From Priapulus caudatus (taxonomy: Eukaryota; Priapulida; Priapulimorpha; Priapulimorphida; Priapulidae): 38,454 bases of DNA. Position 1 is the stretch's first letter. Each line of letters opens with the position of its first letter. Positions 21,891-30,529 of the stretch are shown piece by piece. Both the position numbers and the translations under genes were made by a program. Location of the stretch: the NCBI RefSeq assembly GCF_000485595.1, contig NW_014577099.1:875254-913707 (forward strand). Direction: 5' to 3'. The notes below the pieces were generated by a model. The model was not told where the DNA came from. It searched no databases and saw only the letters and a list, made by a program, of their open reading frames with translations.

Positions 21891-22059
21891 TCAGCTTGCT
21901 GAACATTGCAAGGTAAGTTTCAATGTGATTTCTTTGACAATTTGTAAATTGGTTATTTCTCATAATGACATGCTGCTATGTAAAACATCACATATATGAC
22001 ATACTTCTCTATATTACCTGTATAACAGTTGTTCTGCTTTCTGATGATACTCGACATAT

Positions 22060-22520
22060 CATTACAAATATAGTGGATTTAGATGGCTGTGAACCAAGTA
22101 TTTGTCCCAGTAAGTACGTGGTATGAATTTGTGATAGAAATAATATCCTTACTCGACTGCTCACTGCGCCAGAGTGTGTAATATTGTGTGGAAGTATTTC
22201 GGAAAGAATTATCTGTGAAGTGTGAAAACATTTCTAATAGCGAGATGATGATTATTGTGTTACCATTGGCTATATATTTGGGAGATTGACACTTTAACGT
22301 CAATACAGATTAATCACCTTTACCGATATTGAATTGATGTCATTGAGAATGAGAACTCAAGTTTTGTCTACGAGTTCAATAACTACGTCAAATGGTAATG
22401 CACAACACTATGGAACAAATTGAAACTTATAAGATTGTACCTGCATACATATTTATGATTCCTTTTAGTCACCATGTTATCCGAAGGCAAACCGACGACA
22501 GCTTTATTGTAAAAAGCCAT
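22060..22520 (+). pseudogene. MULE-2 fragment truncated just before its SWIM finger
   Basis: DNA from about 22110 to 22520 matches 32698-33105 inside the MULE-2 element. The readable end is 'MEQIETYKIVPAYIFMIPFS', then 'HHVIRRQTDDSFIVKS', after which similarity stops at 'aaaaagcca' and Copia sequence (opposite strand) starts within about 40 bp. The missing next piece would be the zinc finger itself. Part of the sequence beyond the finger appears separately at 27864-28131. The DNA upstream of 22390 has no continuous frame. Confidence 0.7.
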
Positions 22521-22542
22521 CAAGTCACAACCCACCCTGTTC

Positions 22543-24065
22543 TCAAACCTGTCCACTTTCGATCATGTCTTTAATTTCACTTATTTCTATCCTTAAACGT
22601 TTCTCTGTAACAAATTTTGTAGACTTTATCGCCTCACATAATGACTTGCAGTCAGTTACACAGATCAGTGGTATTGTCATGGAATCAGGCACTCCAGTGG
22701 TAAGCTCTGCGAACAGTGCCGACAAAAACACCCCTGTGTCTATACCATCAGCCAAAGAAAGTGTCTCTGCGGCTAGGGTACTACGGACGACCCTACGAAT
22801 TTTACTCCAACATATTGGCACCAGTTTTCCATGTTCATCAACTAGACAAACCAGATACCCACCCTGTGTGCTACCATCAGTCCGATTTCCGAGTGAAGTA
22901 TCACTGTAGACCAACATTGATAACTATCCTTCCAGACGTTGGAACTTGAGTGCTAATATCTCAGAGTTGACCCTTCTAATCAGCTTATTAGCATCCAACA
23001 GATCACGCACTTTAGCATGTTTGATAGTCGCTGCCAAGTTACTAGCATCAAATATGATATCTGGTCTACTCTGGTGTGCTATCCACAGAATCTGACCGAC
23101 TTTAGACCTCGATATCTGACGCTCGCTGTCCGTTACATCTGCATCTTTCTGCAATGATCTGGCCTTGTCAATCTGAATAGGTGCATGACTCCCAGCGTAT
23201 TCGTTCTGGTCGAGATAAATGTCCCCATTCTTGTACGAAAGATTCATGCCGATATATATTTGAATGTTCCATGCAGCATCTTCTCTACCAACATTGAACG
23301 TTGGCCTGATACTTTCAATGATTGTTGTTTGGAACTCAGCAGTTCCTCCCCAAATGAAGTCGTCCACATGACAAGCCAGTACTCTCATCAATCTACCAGC
23401 CTCGTCCAACCAATAGAACACGGCCGGATCCACTTTGGAAACTTTTGCACCAAGTTCAATCATGACAGTGCGCACTCTGTTGTACCAATACAAAGATGCA
23501 TCGTTCAGTCTATACACACACTGAAGATGCCAGACTTTTCCATTGCAGTTTCCCTCTTTTGGCGGTTTGAGATAAATATCTCTTTTCAATTTATGTCCTT
23601 TTACATTATGCAGTTTTAATGTCCATTGAGTGTGGTGTCCAATTGTTGTTTGCGATCATGGCTAGAATCATTTTCAACGATTCCGCCGCACACATTGGTG
23701 AGTCTTTCTGAATGACAATTGAAATCTCTTCAAACCCCCGGGCAACCAGTCTCGCCTTTCGGTATGATGCCCCCAGGAGTGTCTTTCCGGGTGGGTACAC
23801 ACCCAACGTGTTGATAGACACTTTTGTTCAACATCCTCTACTTCGTCAAAGCCCTCATATTTTCTCCAGTTTTCAATTTCTGCTAACTTTTCGTCGCTAA
23901 AAGAGATCGACATCGCTCGCCACTAATACACTGTCATCCACTTGCTGAGGTTGTGGTACATGTATGTAGGGCCCAACAACTTTCACATCTGATAGTTGAC
24001 TTATATCAACTGGCTGTATTTCACTCTCTGAGTTGTCATTATCGACATATTCCAAATTGTACCAA
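22543..24065 (-). pseudogene. Ty1/Copia-type retrotransposon pol remnant (RT and RNase H)
   Basis: Order on the minus strand: an acidic linker (24060-23902); 'ENWRKYEGFDEVEDVEQKCL' (23913-23820); 'RKARLVARGFEE' and 'SMDIKTA', which holds the first RT aspartate (23821-23606). Next comes 23589-22924 with 'GKVWHLQCVYRLNDASLYWY' and the catalytic 'CHVDDF' at about 23359-23373, and then RNase H (22917-22543) with 'YSDTS', 'LAAETLSL' and 'VTDCKSL' carrying the three acidic residues. This is the RVT_2 plus RNase H arrangement of Copia. At least three frame changes occur. Gag, protease, integrase, both LTRs and the last part of RNase H are missing. The 3' end is cut at 'IKDMIESGQV', next to a MULE-2 fragment. 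Confidence 0.88.
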
Positions 24066-24069
24066 TATT

Positions 24070-25097
24070 TATATTATAATTTTTATAATTTTATTAACAT
24101 TAATTAACTGTTGAAGGTGTGTCCCTGTGACGTCTCCACCTGTGCAATATTTGCATTTTGTAGATCAACTGCTCCCACTCTGCAGTTGGTCTGCTTATAT
24201 GGTGAGACGACCTGGCTACTGGACACACCCCTTCCAGAACCTATAATTTTTCTATTTTCAATATTGAAATTACGCTTTCTCGTGCATTCTGGCATTGCAA
24301 ATGTTACATTATACATGCATGCTGGGAGAAAAGAATGAAACCAGCAAGTGTGTTACTTTAAATCCTTTGCCCACCCTATGGTTCCCAGCCGTTTTGCCCT
24401 GTAAAGTGCCTAGTTTCCCAAGCATTTATATTGTCTTAACTAATTACGAGGACGGAAAATATTCAAATGAGCATTACTCCAAAACTAGTAGTGATAGAAA
24501 CAAGCTTCCTGCATCTACATGGAAAAAGCTAGAGATCCATATTTTAGCATAATTTTTTCAATAAGCCCTAAAGGAATTTTTTTGATTATTTTATTGACCC
24601 CCATTATTTCGGGGTCATAAACCAATCTCACCCAAATTTATCGCATTGAAATCGTGCCCCATAGAAAAACTTTGAAAGTCCATAACATTTCATCATTTCA
24701 AAGGTGTTTTTCAATACAGTTCAGTTATAACCTGGTTTTGTATCTTTCTTTTACGTACAGCAGGTTTTCCCTGCTTATTTGGGTCATCGTAAACATACTC
24801 TTTCTGGTAGTGCCACCGACCGAAACATGAAACAGAGGGACACATCCGTATGTTACATGCCTGACATACATATTTGGTGTCACATCGTTGTTTGTGTACT
24901 TGACACCTAGAAGCAAGTGTATGAGAAGGGGAGCATGGTTACGGAAGAGCTAGGAATTAACGTAGAGGTTGGAAACATCAAGGCATTCCTTCTTCTGCAC
25001 GACACTACCTGGATCTTCAATCGTGCCCAGTGATTCAGTTTGAATTGGAGATCAGAGAGATGTTTATGTTGCGTCTATTGGATATTTTGTGTGTGAA
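24070..25097. other. AT-rich interval without recognised genes
   Basis: Short frames on both strands (for example 70 codons on minus at 24104-24316 and 85 on plus at 24295-24552) have no motif I recognise. A hairpin-capable 'gacccccattatttcggggtc' lies at 24595-24616. Nothing else stands out. Confidence 0.4.
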
Positions 25098-25556
25098 TTA
25101 AATGAAGGCGAACATGACGCATGCATTAATGTAGGCAGCAAACATGGCGAGGATCAAGGTGCGGAACATTCCATTACCGTCATTAAAAGTATAAAATTCC
25201 GACGGATGGTGACAATTTTCATTGTGGCATGGTGTATTTGATAGAACTAATTGGAGGGTAGTGTGAGTGAGTATTGCATGAGTATTGATGCAGCTGCAAC
25301 ACGTCTCAGTTTTGCTATCTGCAAAGGTTACAAATGCAGTTTTAAATTTCCAAGAATTAAAGTCATGTTTGACATCGATGCCTATGACAGATTGACCAAA
25401 TTTAGATAATTGTTCCAGGGAACGGAGATCTGACAAAATTATATGATAATTACGATTGAGTGTTTCATCCCTACGTTGAAAAAAGAGTACAGATTCGTTT
25501 AAACGTTCTAACAACTTCCGTATTTCTCCAATCAGAGGAAAGAAGGGGTATGTCAT
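25098..25556 (-). pseudogene. Possible MULE-1 transposase core piece (uncertain)
   Basis: This is a 152-codon frame. Its first third is helical ('IGEIRKLLERLNESVLFF'). It is followed by 'GQSVIGIDVKHDFNSWKFKT' and 'AFVTFADSKTE', which resembles the start of an MULE catalytic domain, where a hydrophobic strand ends in the first Asp followed by a Thr/His-x-x-N-x-W/Y-x-F pattern. Further on, DNA encoding 'TTLQLVLSN' and 'NENCHHPSEFYTFND' matches 36987-37066, directly upstream of a MULE-1 copy at the right end. That link supports the assignment. The homology is my pattern reading and is weak; the frame tail after 'NDGNGMF' is probably non-coding. Confidence 0.4.
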
Positions 25557-25838
25557 CTTGTGACTTCATATGTAATTTAATTTAACATTTATCAACATAC
25601 TTCAATTGATTACTAATTCGACTAAGTGTGTGATCGGGACCAACTACATCTTTATCATTTGAGACATGGAGGTTATTCTGAGCATTGGTGGTGGAAAGAA
25701 CCTTTTTTGCTGTAGCTTTCAACATTACTCGCATGTTATCCCATCTATCACGAGTAGATACATTAGCACGCTTTTTAATTTGCGTGGTAATATTGTCATG
25801 ATACTACCATGAGCAAAGCTCGTGATCACATGGCGTAA

Positions 25839-26585
25839 TTGCCTGGTAACGCGGCAATGACGCACCGATCTAGCAAACACGAACAAGGAAAGTGCACTAT
25901 ACGCGTGCGCTGCGTTATATCGGCCACGAGAATGACTATGGATCATTTATACTTACAAGATGAAGCCATGCCGGCTGCAGAACGTACTACTACTAATGTC
26001 AAAAAGCAAGCTGCCCTATTACATGTAATGAACAGAACTGCATTTGCAATAGTTCAAGAGAATGGGCCAAGAAAGTATGGTCGACCTCCGCCTGTTTGCG
26101 ACGGAGCACCCCCGCCGCGTGGATGTCAAGTATTCATGGGTAAAATTCCACGCCACTTCTTGGAAGATGAGTTCGTTGCCGTGCTGGAAAAGGTGCGAAA
26201 AAGATATGAATTCCGGTTCGTCATGGATTTCACTGGTTCCAACCGAGGCTATGTTTTTTGCATGTTCACTAACAAGGAACATGCCTCGACCGCAGTAAAG
26301 GAATTGAGCAATTATGAAATCCGTAAGGGTTCGTACCTTGGTGTGTGGCCGAGTACTGATAACTGCCGCTTGTTTGTTGCAGGTATACCTAAAAACGAAA
26401 TGAAACAGGAAATGCTTTCACACGTTAAAAAATTCACCGACGGAGTTGTAGACGTTATAGTGTACCCATCAGCTACAGATACATGGAAGAATTGGTTAGC
26501 TGGCCTAGTAATCTTTCGTCCTCCATGTCTTGCATGGTCAGCATCTTTGAGCATGGTAACCTTTGTCTTGGCAGCACGGCAGTAA
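25839..26585 (+). CDS. RBM46/RBM47-like RNA-binding protein, 3'-truncated (RRM1 plus half of RRM2)
   Basis: The 248-codon frame opens with TTG at 25839; the first ATG is codon 7 (25857) and others are at codons 32 and 34. Family similarity starts near residue 53: 'NRTAFAIVQENGPRKYG', then a Pro-rich linker. RRM1 follows, with RNP2 'VFMGKI' (98-103) and RNP1 'RGYVFCMF' (136-143), then 'NYEIRKGSYLGVW'. RRM2 starts with 'CRLFVAGIPKN' (176-186) and reaches 'VVDVIVYPSATD' (203-214). The match breaks after residue 217, just before the expected 'NRGFxF' RNP1. The tail (218-248) is unrelated, so RRM2, RRM3 and the C-terminus are missing. RBM46-type proteins bind RNA in germ cells. It may be a genuine exon ending at a nearby GT, or a retrocopy fragment. 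It is the least decayed of three copies here. Confidence 0.72.
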   Translation: MPGNAAMTHRSSKHEQGKCTIRVRCVISATRMTMDHLYLQDEAMPAAERTTTNVKKQAALLHVMNRTAFAIVQENGPRKYGRPPPVCDGAPPPRGCQVFMGKIPRHFLEDEFVAVLEKVRKRYEFRFVMDFTGSNRGYVFCMFTNKEHASTAVKELSNYEIRKGSYLGVWPSTDNCRLFVAGIPKNEMKQEMLSHVKKFTDGVVDVIVYPSATDTWKNWLAGLVIFRPPCLAWSASLSMVTFVLAARQ

Positions 26586-26904
26586 CGCAGTCGTCCGCTA
26601 TTCCTGCCGTGTTGTCCGCTGTGCTATTGGCAGCACAAGTCTGATGAGTACGCAGAGTCGCATCTGTACAACTATCATCTACGTTTCCAATCAGCACCTC
26701 CGGTACATGTGGAGGATGTGGTGATGGTGGAACTGCACACGAGCTGAGCCTGCTTTCATCATCTGTCATGTCCGAACGGTTAAGGTACCAGCTCGACTGT
26801 GACAGCTTTAGTTGGTACGACGATCTGCGAAGCTCACATGCATGCTGCGAAGAATGAATAGCTATGCATACGTGATATATGTTCATCGCAGGGAAACGGC
26901 GCAA
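26473..26904 (-). CDS. Unknown 143-codon ORF overlapping the RBM46-like tail
   Basis: This uninterrupted minus-strand frame has a Ser/Asp/Pro-rich middle ('DESRLSSCAVPPSPHPPHVP') and no recognised domain. It overlaps the last 113 bp of the plus-strand RBM46-like frame. The opposite strand has a frame closed by tandem TGA codons at 26643-26648. It could be a chance opening or a short exon of an unrelated gene. Nothing else in the window resembles it. Confidence 0.2.
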   Translation of the reverse strand: MRRFPAMNIYHVCIAIHSSQHACELRRSSYQLKLSQSSWYLNRSDMTDDESRLSSCAVPPSPHPPHVPEVLIGNVDDSCTDATLRTHQTCAANSTADNTAGIADDCVTAVLPRQRLPCSKMLTMQDMEDERLLGQLTNSSMYL

Positions 26905-27140
26905 CGCATTATGGGTAAAACGACGCGAGCGGAAAATAATCGCTAAGCAGAAATGATATTGTTATAATTACCAATGTAGCTAATGCATCGAATAGACACA
27001 TTATCAGTGTTGAAAAAGCATACAACAAGGCAAGTCCATATGTGTACTATTCTTGTTCTATAGTATTTGTGGTGAAACGTTAGTAAAGACAAGAATATGG
27101 TATATTTTCGTATTACATACATTATATCGCATATGACATG
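26862..27140. repeat. Dispersed repeat S, copy 1 (partner 31187-31462)
   Basis: About 280 bp align with 31187-31462 in the same orientation. Shared pieces include 'gcgcaacgcattat', 'aatgatattgttat', 'cacattat', 'atttgtggtgaaacgtta' and 'attatatcgcatat'. Many point changes separate the two, so it is an older duplicate. No coding content is seen. Confidence 0.8.
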
Positions 27141-27175
27141 ATGTACTGCCGAACATCAATGACAGAGCACATTTT

Positions 27176-27466
27176 TTGCAACATGCAGCTCATGAGGCTA
27201 ATGACCCGGTGCATGGTGTCATGGCTGAACCGCAGAAGATTGCTGAGAAGAAGCGGTGTAGTAGGCGACAAGGCAAGGGTTGCAGTTACAGCGTTTATGC
27301 ATCCGGTGGTCAGCAGCAACATGCCGCTCCTGTTTCAGGCGGGGTTCAGTTGCATACAAGAGTTTGTCTGAAGTGTGATGGGAATCATACACTGTTTGCA
27401 TGCGAGCAGTTAAACGCCATGAAGACACACGAGCGATTGAAATGCGCACGAGACAATAAGCTGTAG
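27176..27466 (+). pseudogene. BEL/Pao-type gag fragment with one CCHC knuckle
   Basis: The frame contains 'VCLKCDGNHTLFACEQL', a C-x2-C-x3-H-x4-C knuckle, followed by 'MKTHERLKCARDNKL'. In BEL/Pao gag this pattern (knuckle, 'ERxxxxxxNKL', then a second C-x2-C...GH knuckle) is characteristic. Here the frame stops exactly where the second knuckle should begin. The bases just after the stop would encode Tyr-Asn-Phe and Gly-Tyr at positions where Cys and Gly-His are expected, so the second finger is lost. The upstream part (Gln/Gly-rich) is typical of gag but carries no specific motif. It is a separate and different gag from the one at 9782. Confidence 0.7.
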
Positions 27467-27651
27467 TACAACTTTCAATTGAGGTATGGTTATGACAGTG
27501 TGTTGTGATATGCATTACAATGAATTATATGTATTTGTGGTTAGAAACAGAAAAGAAGTTGTTAAATACATAAGTTCATAATAAGAACATAATAAGTAAG
27601 TGAGGCGCGTATATATTGCGGCTGTGTGTGCGTGTGTTTGGTTGGATCAGT

Positions 27652-27849
27652 ATGAAGAAGCGTCCTTCTTCCCAAGCAGTTCTCACGGACGCCACCGTCA
27701 GGGGTAGAATGGCAGAGGGTCGTTCTCCACTGCTCAGGAAGAGGGAGCTTATCACAAAGTCTCTAACCATTGCGGTGTCGCTGACCGTCGGTTTGGGGGC
27801 TGCCTCTCTTATAATGTCTCTAGCAGTATCACAATTGTTGAAGCTGTAG
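27652..27849 (+). CDS. Small basic single-pass membrane protein ORF (65 aa), unknown
   Basis: The ORF starts at ATG 27652 (the open frame extends 12 codons upstream without an ATG). It encodes 'MKKRPSSQAVLTDATVRGRM', a basic Arg/Lys-rich segment 'RSPLLRKRELITK' (about 24-36), and then a hydrophobic stretch about 38-63 rich in Ala, Leu, Val and Ser with two Gly, ending 'SQLLKL'. This predicts one transmembrane helix with a positively charged N-terminal side, as in small mitochondrial inner-membrane or ER proteins. A loose resemblance to the N-terminal half of cytochrome oxidase subunit VIc ('RGxxA', basic stretch, then helix) is too weak to claim. A garbled duplicate is at 5210-5450. It is followed 15 bp later by a MULE-2 scrap. 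It may be a first exon. Confidence 0.4.
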   Translation: MKKRPSSQAVLTDATVRGRMAEGRSPLLRKRELITKSLTIAVSLTVGLGAASLIMSLAVSQLLKL

Positions 27850-27863
27850 AACATACTGATTGC

Positions 27864-28131
27864 AAACACCGATCATACGTCGAACAGTTTACCAGAATAT
27901 TACAATTGTTCTGCATTTTTCGTACTTCATAAAGTTGTCACTCTGTCTGCAACAGAGGAAAATGCAGACTGTCAGGGAGCCAGTAGCAGTAATGATGATG
28001 GTATTAATACCATTCAGTGTGATGATGATATTACAGATGGAATCGAATGTACTACTAACGTTAGAGAATATAGGCAGCTACCCACAAAAAGCCATACTCC
28101 ACGTGCTCGACTGTTCAATGCGAGAAAGTAA
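27864..28131 (+). pseudogene. MULE-2 fragment downstream of the SWIM finger
   Basis: The frame 'NTDHTSNSLPEYYNCSAFFV' onward is nearly identical to residues 61 on of the ORF at 33040-33570, including 'SATEENADCQGASSSNDDG' and 'TNVREYRQLPTKSHTPRAR'. It begins right after the finger's C-x-H and ends with unrelated sequence and a stop at 28129. It is therefore a 3' piece lacking both finger and terminal repeat. High identity to the 33-kb copy suggests recent separation. Confidence 0.8.
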
Positions 28132-28898
28132 ATGCTTTATGGTTTTTGTTCAGCAATATGGTTGATGTCCTAGTTTGTGGATACACACTGTCACCTAGAT
28201 TTCCTCTTCAATAGGTAAAGTTGCAGTACAGATTCCATTAAATTAGGCAACGAGTTTAGAGTGAAATGGACATTGCTTCGCATTTTTATAGCCGTGGTAA
28301 GTGATCGTGTTAAAGTAATTCTATTCGTATTAATACCAATTTATATTGTACGTCTCGTTTGAAGGGCACGTTGACGAAGTAGAAGTGCATCAATGCGACA
28401 ACGTTGCCGACAAATTTTGAATCGTGCATCGCGATCTTCTGCGATCCTATGACATTTACAAGGAAATGCATATGGGCACCCATGCTAAGAGTAAGTGAAT
28501 AGTGCCAGTCCCCCCATGGACTAAGGCCACAATGGGAAAAATAGTTGTTTGCCCTGACCCGACCCAGGCTGAAAAATTTCGGTACGTAGGTAGGGTTTTT
28601 CCTGTGTTTTTTGAGGGGAGTGTTTTTAAAAATTCAGCGTGGTGTCTACATGCTCGGGTGTCGTTGTGTGGATATAGCTTTTATGTTGAATATTTGTTTT
28701 GCTTGGTACATATAACATATTGCCTACAGACTTATATAATGTACAGTGATATAATTGTGAACAAAACTAAGAATGGGAAAGATGAAGAGAAAAATTGTGA
28801 TTTTGCCCCTTTTTGGCACGTCGGTCGGGTGAGTGAAAACAAACAATATGTTTATTATGGCCTAATTGGCGACACGTTTGTTTACCGTACGTAGGGAT
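28132..28898. other. Interval with one unrecognised 130-codon frame
   Basis: A plus-strand frame at 28502-28894 (opening with a non-ATG codon; first ATG at codon 11) contains 'SFYVEYLFCLVHITYCLQTY', a possible membrane-like stretch, and Lys/Glu-rich sequence. I recognise no family, and its downstream edge runs to within a few bases of repeat R copy 3. It is probably chance. The rest of the interval shows nothing. Confidence 0.25.
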
Positions 28899-29381
28899 AC
28901 TAAGCAGAGCTAGGAATAGCACAGCTGAGTATCAAGGTACGACTAAGTGTACGTCAACGCAAGTGAACGAGCACAATAACATCGATAGTTGACGTTGAGC
29001 GACATAAGCCGATGCGAACGATGAAGGCAAATGTGTATGTCAGTGAAGGGCGTGACAGAAGTTTGATGGCAAGTTCATACGCATGTAAGGAAGGTGGGAT
29101 TCAGGGAAGTACGTGACACAAGTTTGATGCCTCGTTCATACGCATGTAAGGAAGGTGCGAAGGAAGACAACATGATGTAGCATCACGTATGATTTGATCA
29201 TGTTGTTGTATGGACAACATAAGAAAGGGAAGGAAGACGACATGATGTACTCAATGCGTGAACGTCTAATCATAGATGATCGCATCGAAACAACTACAAT
29301 ATGATGTAGTGCATGCTAAACCAGCAGATTGACTCATTAAACAGCTATGTGGTCGTGTGTTGTCTGAATGCATTGCATGTG
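28899..29381. repeat. Dispersed repeat family R, copy 3 (5' third only)
   Basis: It matches 16630-17117 with few differences, starting at 'actaagcagagctaggaata' and stopping abruptly at 'tgaatgcattgcatg', after which unrelated sequence 'tgtagcgttttgtgt' begins. It retains the doubled 61-bp internal motif. The integrase/gag part is absent. Confidence 0.9.
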
Positions 29382-29437
29382 TAGCGTTTTGTGTCTTTCC
29401 TCGACACCAGGGGGCGCCACCTGACAATACGCAGTAA

Positions 29438-29800
29438 CTAACAGTTTACCTCACGTATAGTGCAGTGCAACACGGTGGATAGTGGCAACGAGAAATACAA
29501 GTCTGTCCAAGACAATTCTGTTAAAAAAGTATATGTTCTTAACTTGTCCATTATAGAAGTATTTCTGAGAAAGCACTGTAAAATGTTACTCTGAGATGAC
29601 ATAAATGAACTATTTTGCATATACATACGCTTCTGCTGCAGAACTGCACGGGTTTCCTGCAGTCTGTCACTGTAAAATGACAGGAAACCTGCCATCTCCC
29701 TTTGTAGATGTGAAGATTCCTCATTGTGACGCTTCCACATCATCTGCGTGTTGGCCCAACTCCGTTTGACGGCCAAGGAAGGCCTGGTTCTATAAAACAT
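29438..29800 (-). CDS. Unknown 120-codon ORF in left inverted-repeat arm
   Basis: The predicted protein is hydrophilic and probably coiled-coil in the middle ('HNEESSHLQREMAGFLSFYS' then 'DRLQETRAVLQQKRMYMQ'). No family is recognised. The right arm (36430-36760, read on the plus strand) encodes the matching 'HNEESSHLQREN' but is broken soon after. Similar peptide content in both arms fits an element-encoded protein, but the ORF could also be chance in repetitive DNA. Confidence 0.3.
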   Translation of the reverse strand: MFYRTRPSLAVKRSWANTQMMWKRHNEESSHLQREMAGFLSFYSDRLQETRAVLQQKRMYMQNSSFMSSQSNILQCFLRNTSIMDKLRTYTFLTELSWTDLYFSLPLSTVLHCTIREVNC

Positions 29801-30403
29801 TAATTATTAAATTAAATGTGTAATTAATAATAAATAATAAAACGCTGTATTAGATTAATTACATTACATTATGTTATGATAAACTACTATGATAAAACCA
29901 TTAATTTAATATGTCGCCACAGTAAACACGTGCGATCTGTGCTTCTGATTTGCCATGGGAAGTGACTACCCAGAATCTCCATCTGGTTGAGCACTACTCC
30001 TGCGCGGGCCTCTAAATCTCCACAAGTGGTATTCAGTGTGGCCTTATCCTTGGCAATTTGCAGTCTGATGTGGTGTCTTTGTTTAGAAGTTGCTTAAAAA
30101 TCGGTAGGAAAACCAGCAATGCACCATGACTACACTACGTAGCTTTTGCAATTTACCTTACTTGCAGAAATACTGTATGTAAAACTAATTTGAAAGTGGT
30201 TATTTCCACGGAAAGATTTATTAGGGTTAGGGTTAGGATTAAACCTCAAATTACAGAACTGAACCTCAAATTTTGAGTCATTGTGCTATAGGCCGTCAAA
30301 ATGGGCCACGGGGCCGTTTGTGGTACTAAAGGTCACTTCACTGGTCCTATTGGCATTTTGCATGGTACTAGAAGCCATGGACTCTTGCCCCGAGGCCGTC
30401 CCG
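29500..30403. repeat. Left arm of a large inverted repeat
   Basis: The reverse complement of 35781-36765 aligns with this arm along its length. Landmarks: 'ttaaaaaagtatatgttct', 'gatgtgaagattcctcattg', 'ggccaaggaaggcct', 'ctccacaagtgg', 'gcaatttaccttacttgcag', the telomere-like run and 'ggccgtttgtggtactaaag'. The arms enclose about 5.4 kb. The left arm is shorter than the right, mostly by small indels. Confidence 0.9.
30221..30240. repeat. Telomere-like TTAGGG run
   Basis: Three successive units 'ttagggttagggttagga' lie inside the left inverted-repeat arm. The mirror position in the right arm (35955-35972) reads 'cctaaccctaacgcctaa', a shorter version. Both arms therefore carried this before or since duplication. 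Confidence 0.8.
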
Positions 30404-30528
30404 AGGCCCGAGGCGATTTCCAGTGTCAGTGCCTTGATCTTGTCATACAGCTGTTTTTTGCTGTGCGATTTGCGCGCGCGTGCGTGTGTGTCTGCAATGT
30501 TGCCGTTCATGTGAATTGCTTTCACCAT
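30286..30528 (-). CDS. Unknown 80-codon frame sharing a motif with 14344-14655
   Basis: It contains 'SHSKKQLYDKIKALTLEIA', nearly the same as the end of the copy-B ORF, followed by unrelated Ser/Thr-rich sequence from the inverted-repeat arm. DNA 30437-30470 ('cttgtcatacagctgttttt') matches 14384-14417. The frame is thus a fusion of two repeat pieces. No known domain. Confidence 0.25.
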   Translation of the reverse strand: MVKAIHMNGNIADTHARARKSHSKKQLYDKIKALTLEIASGLGTASGQESMASSTMQNANRTSEVTFSTTNGPVAHFDGL

Positions 30529-30529
30529 A

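Noticed and set aside
24595-24616. Hairpin 'gacccccattatttcggggtc' as a transcription terminator
   Set aside because: Bacterial-type terminators are not expected here, and no gene ends at this point.
27652-27849. Calling the 65-aa ORF cytochrome oxidase subunit VIc
   Set aside because: Only a loose pattern match (basic stretch, single helix); the sequence after the helix does not fit that family.
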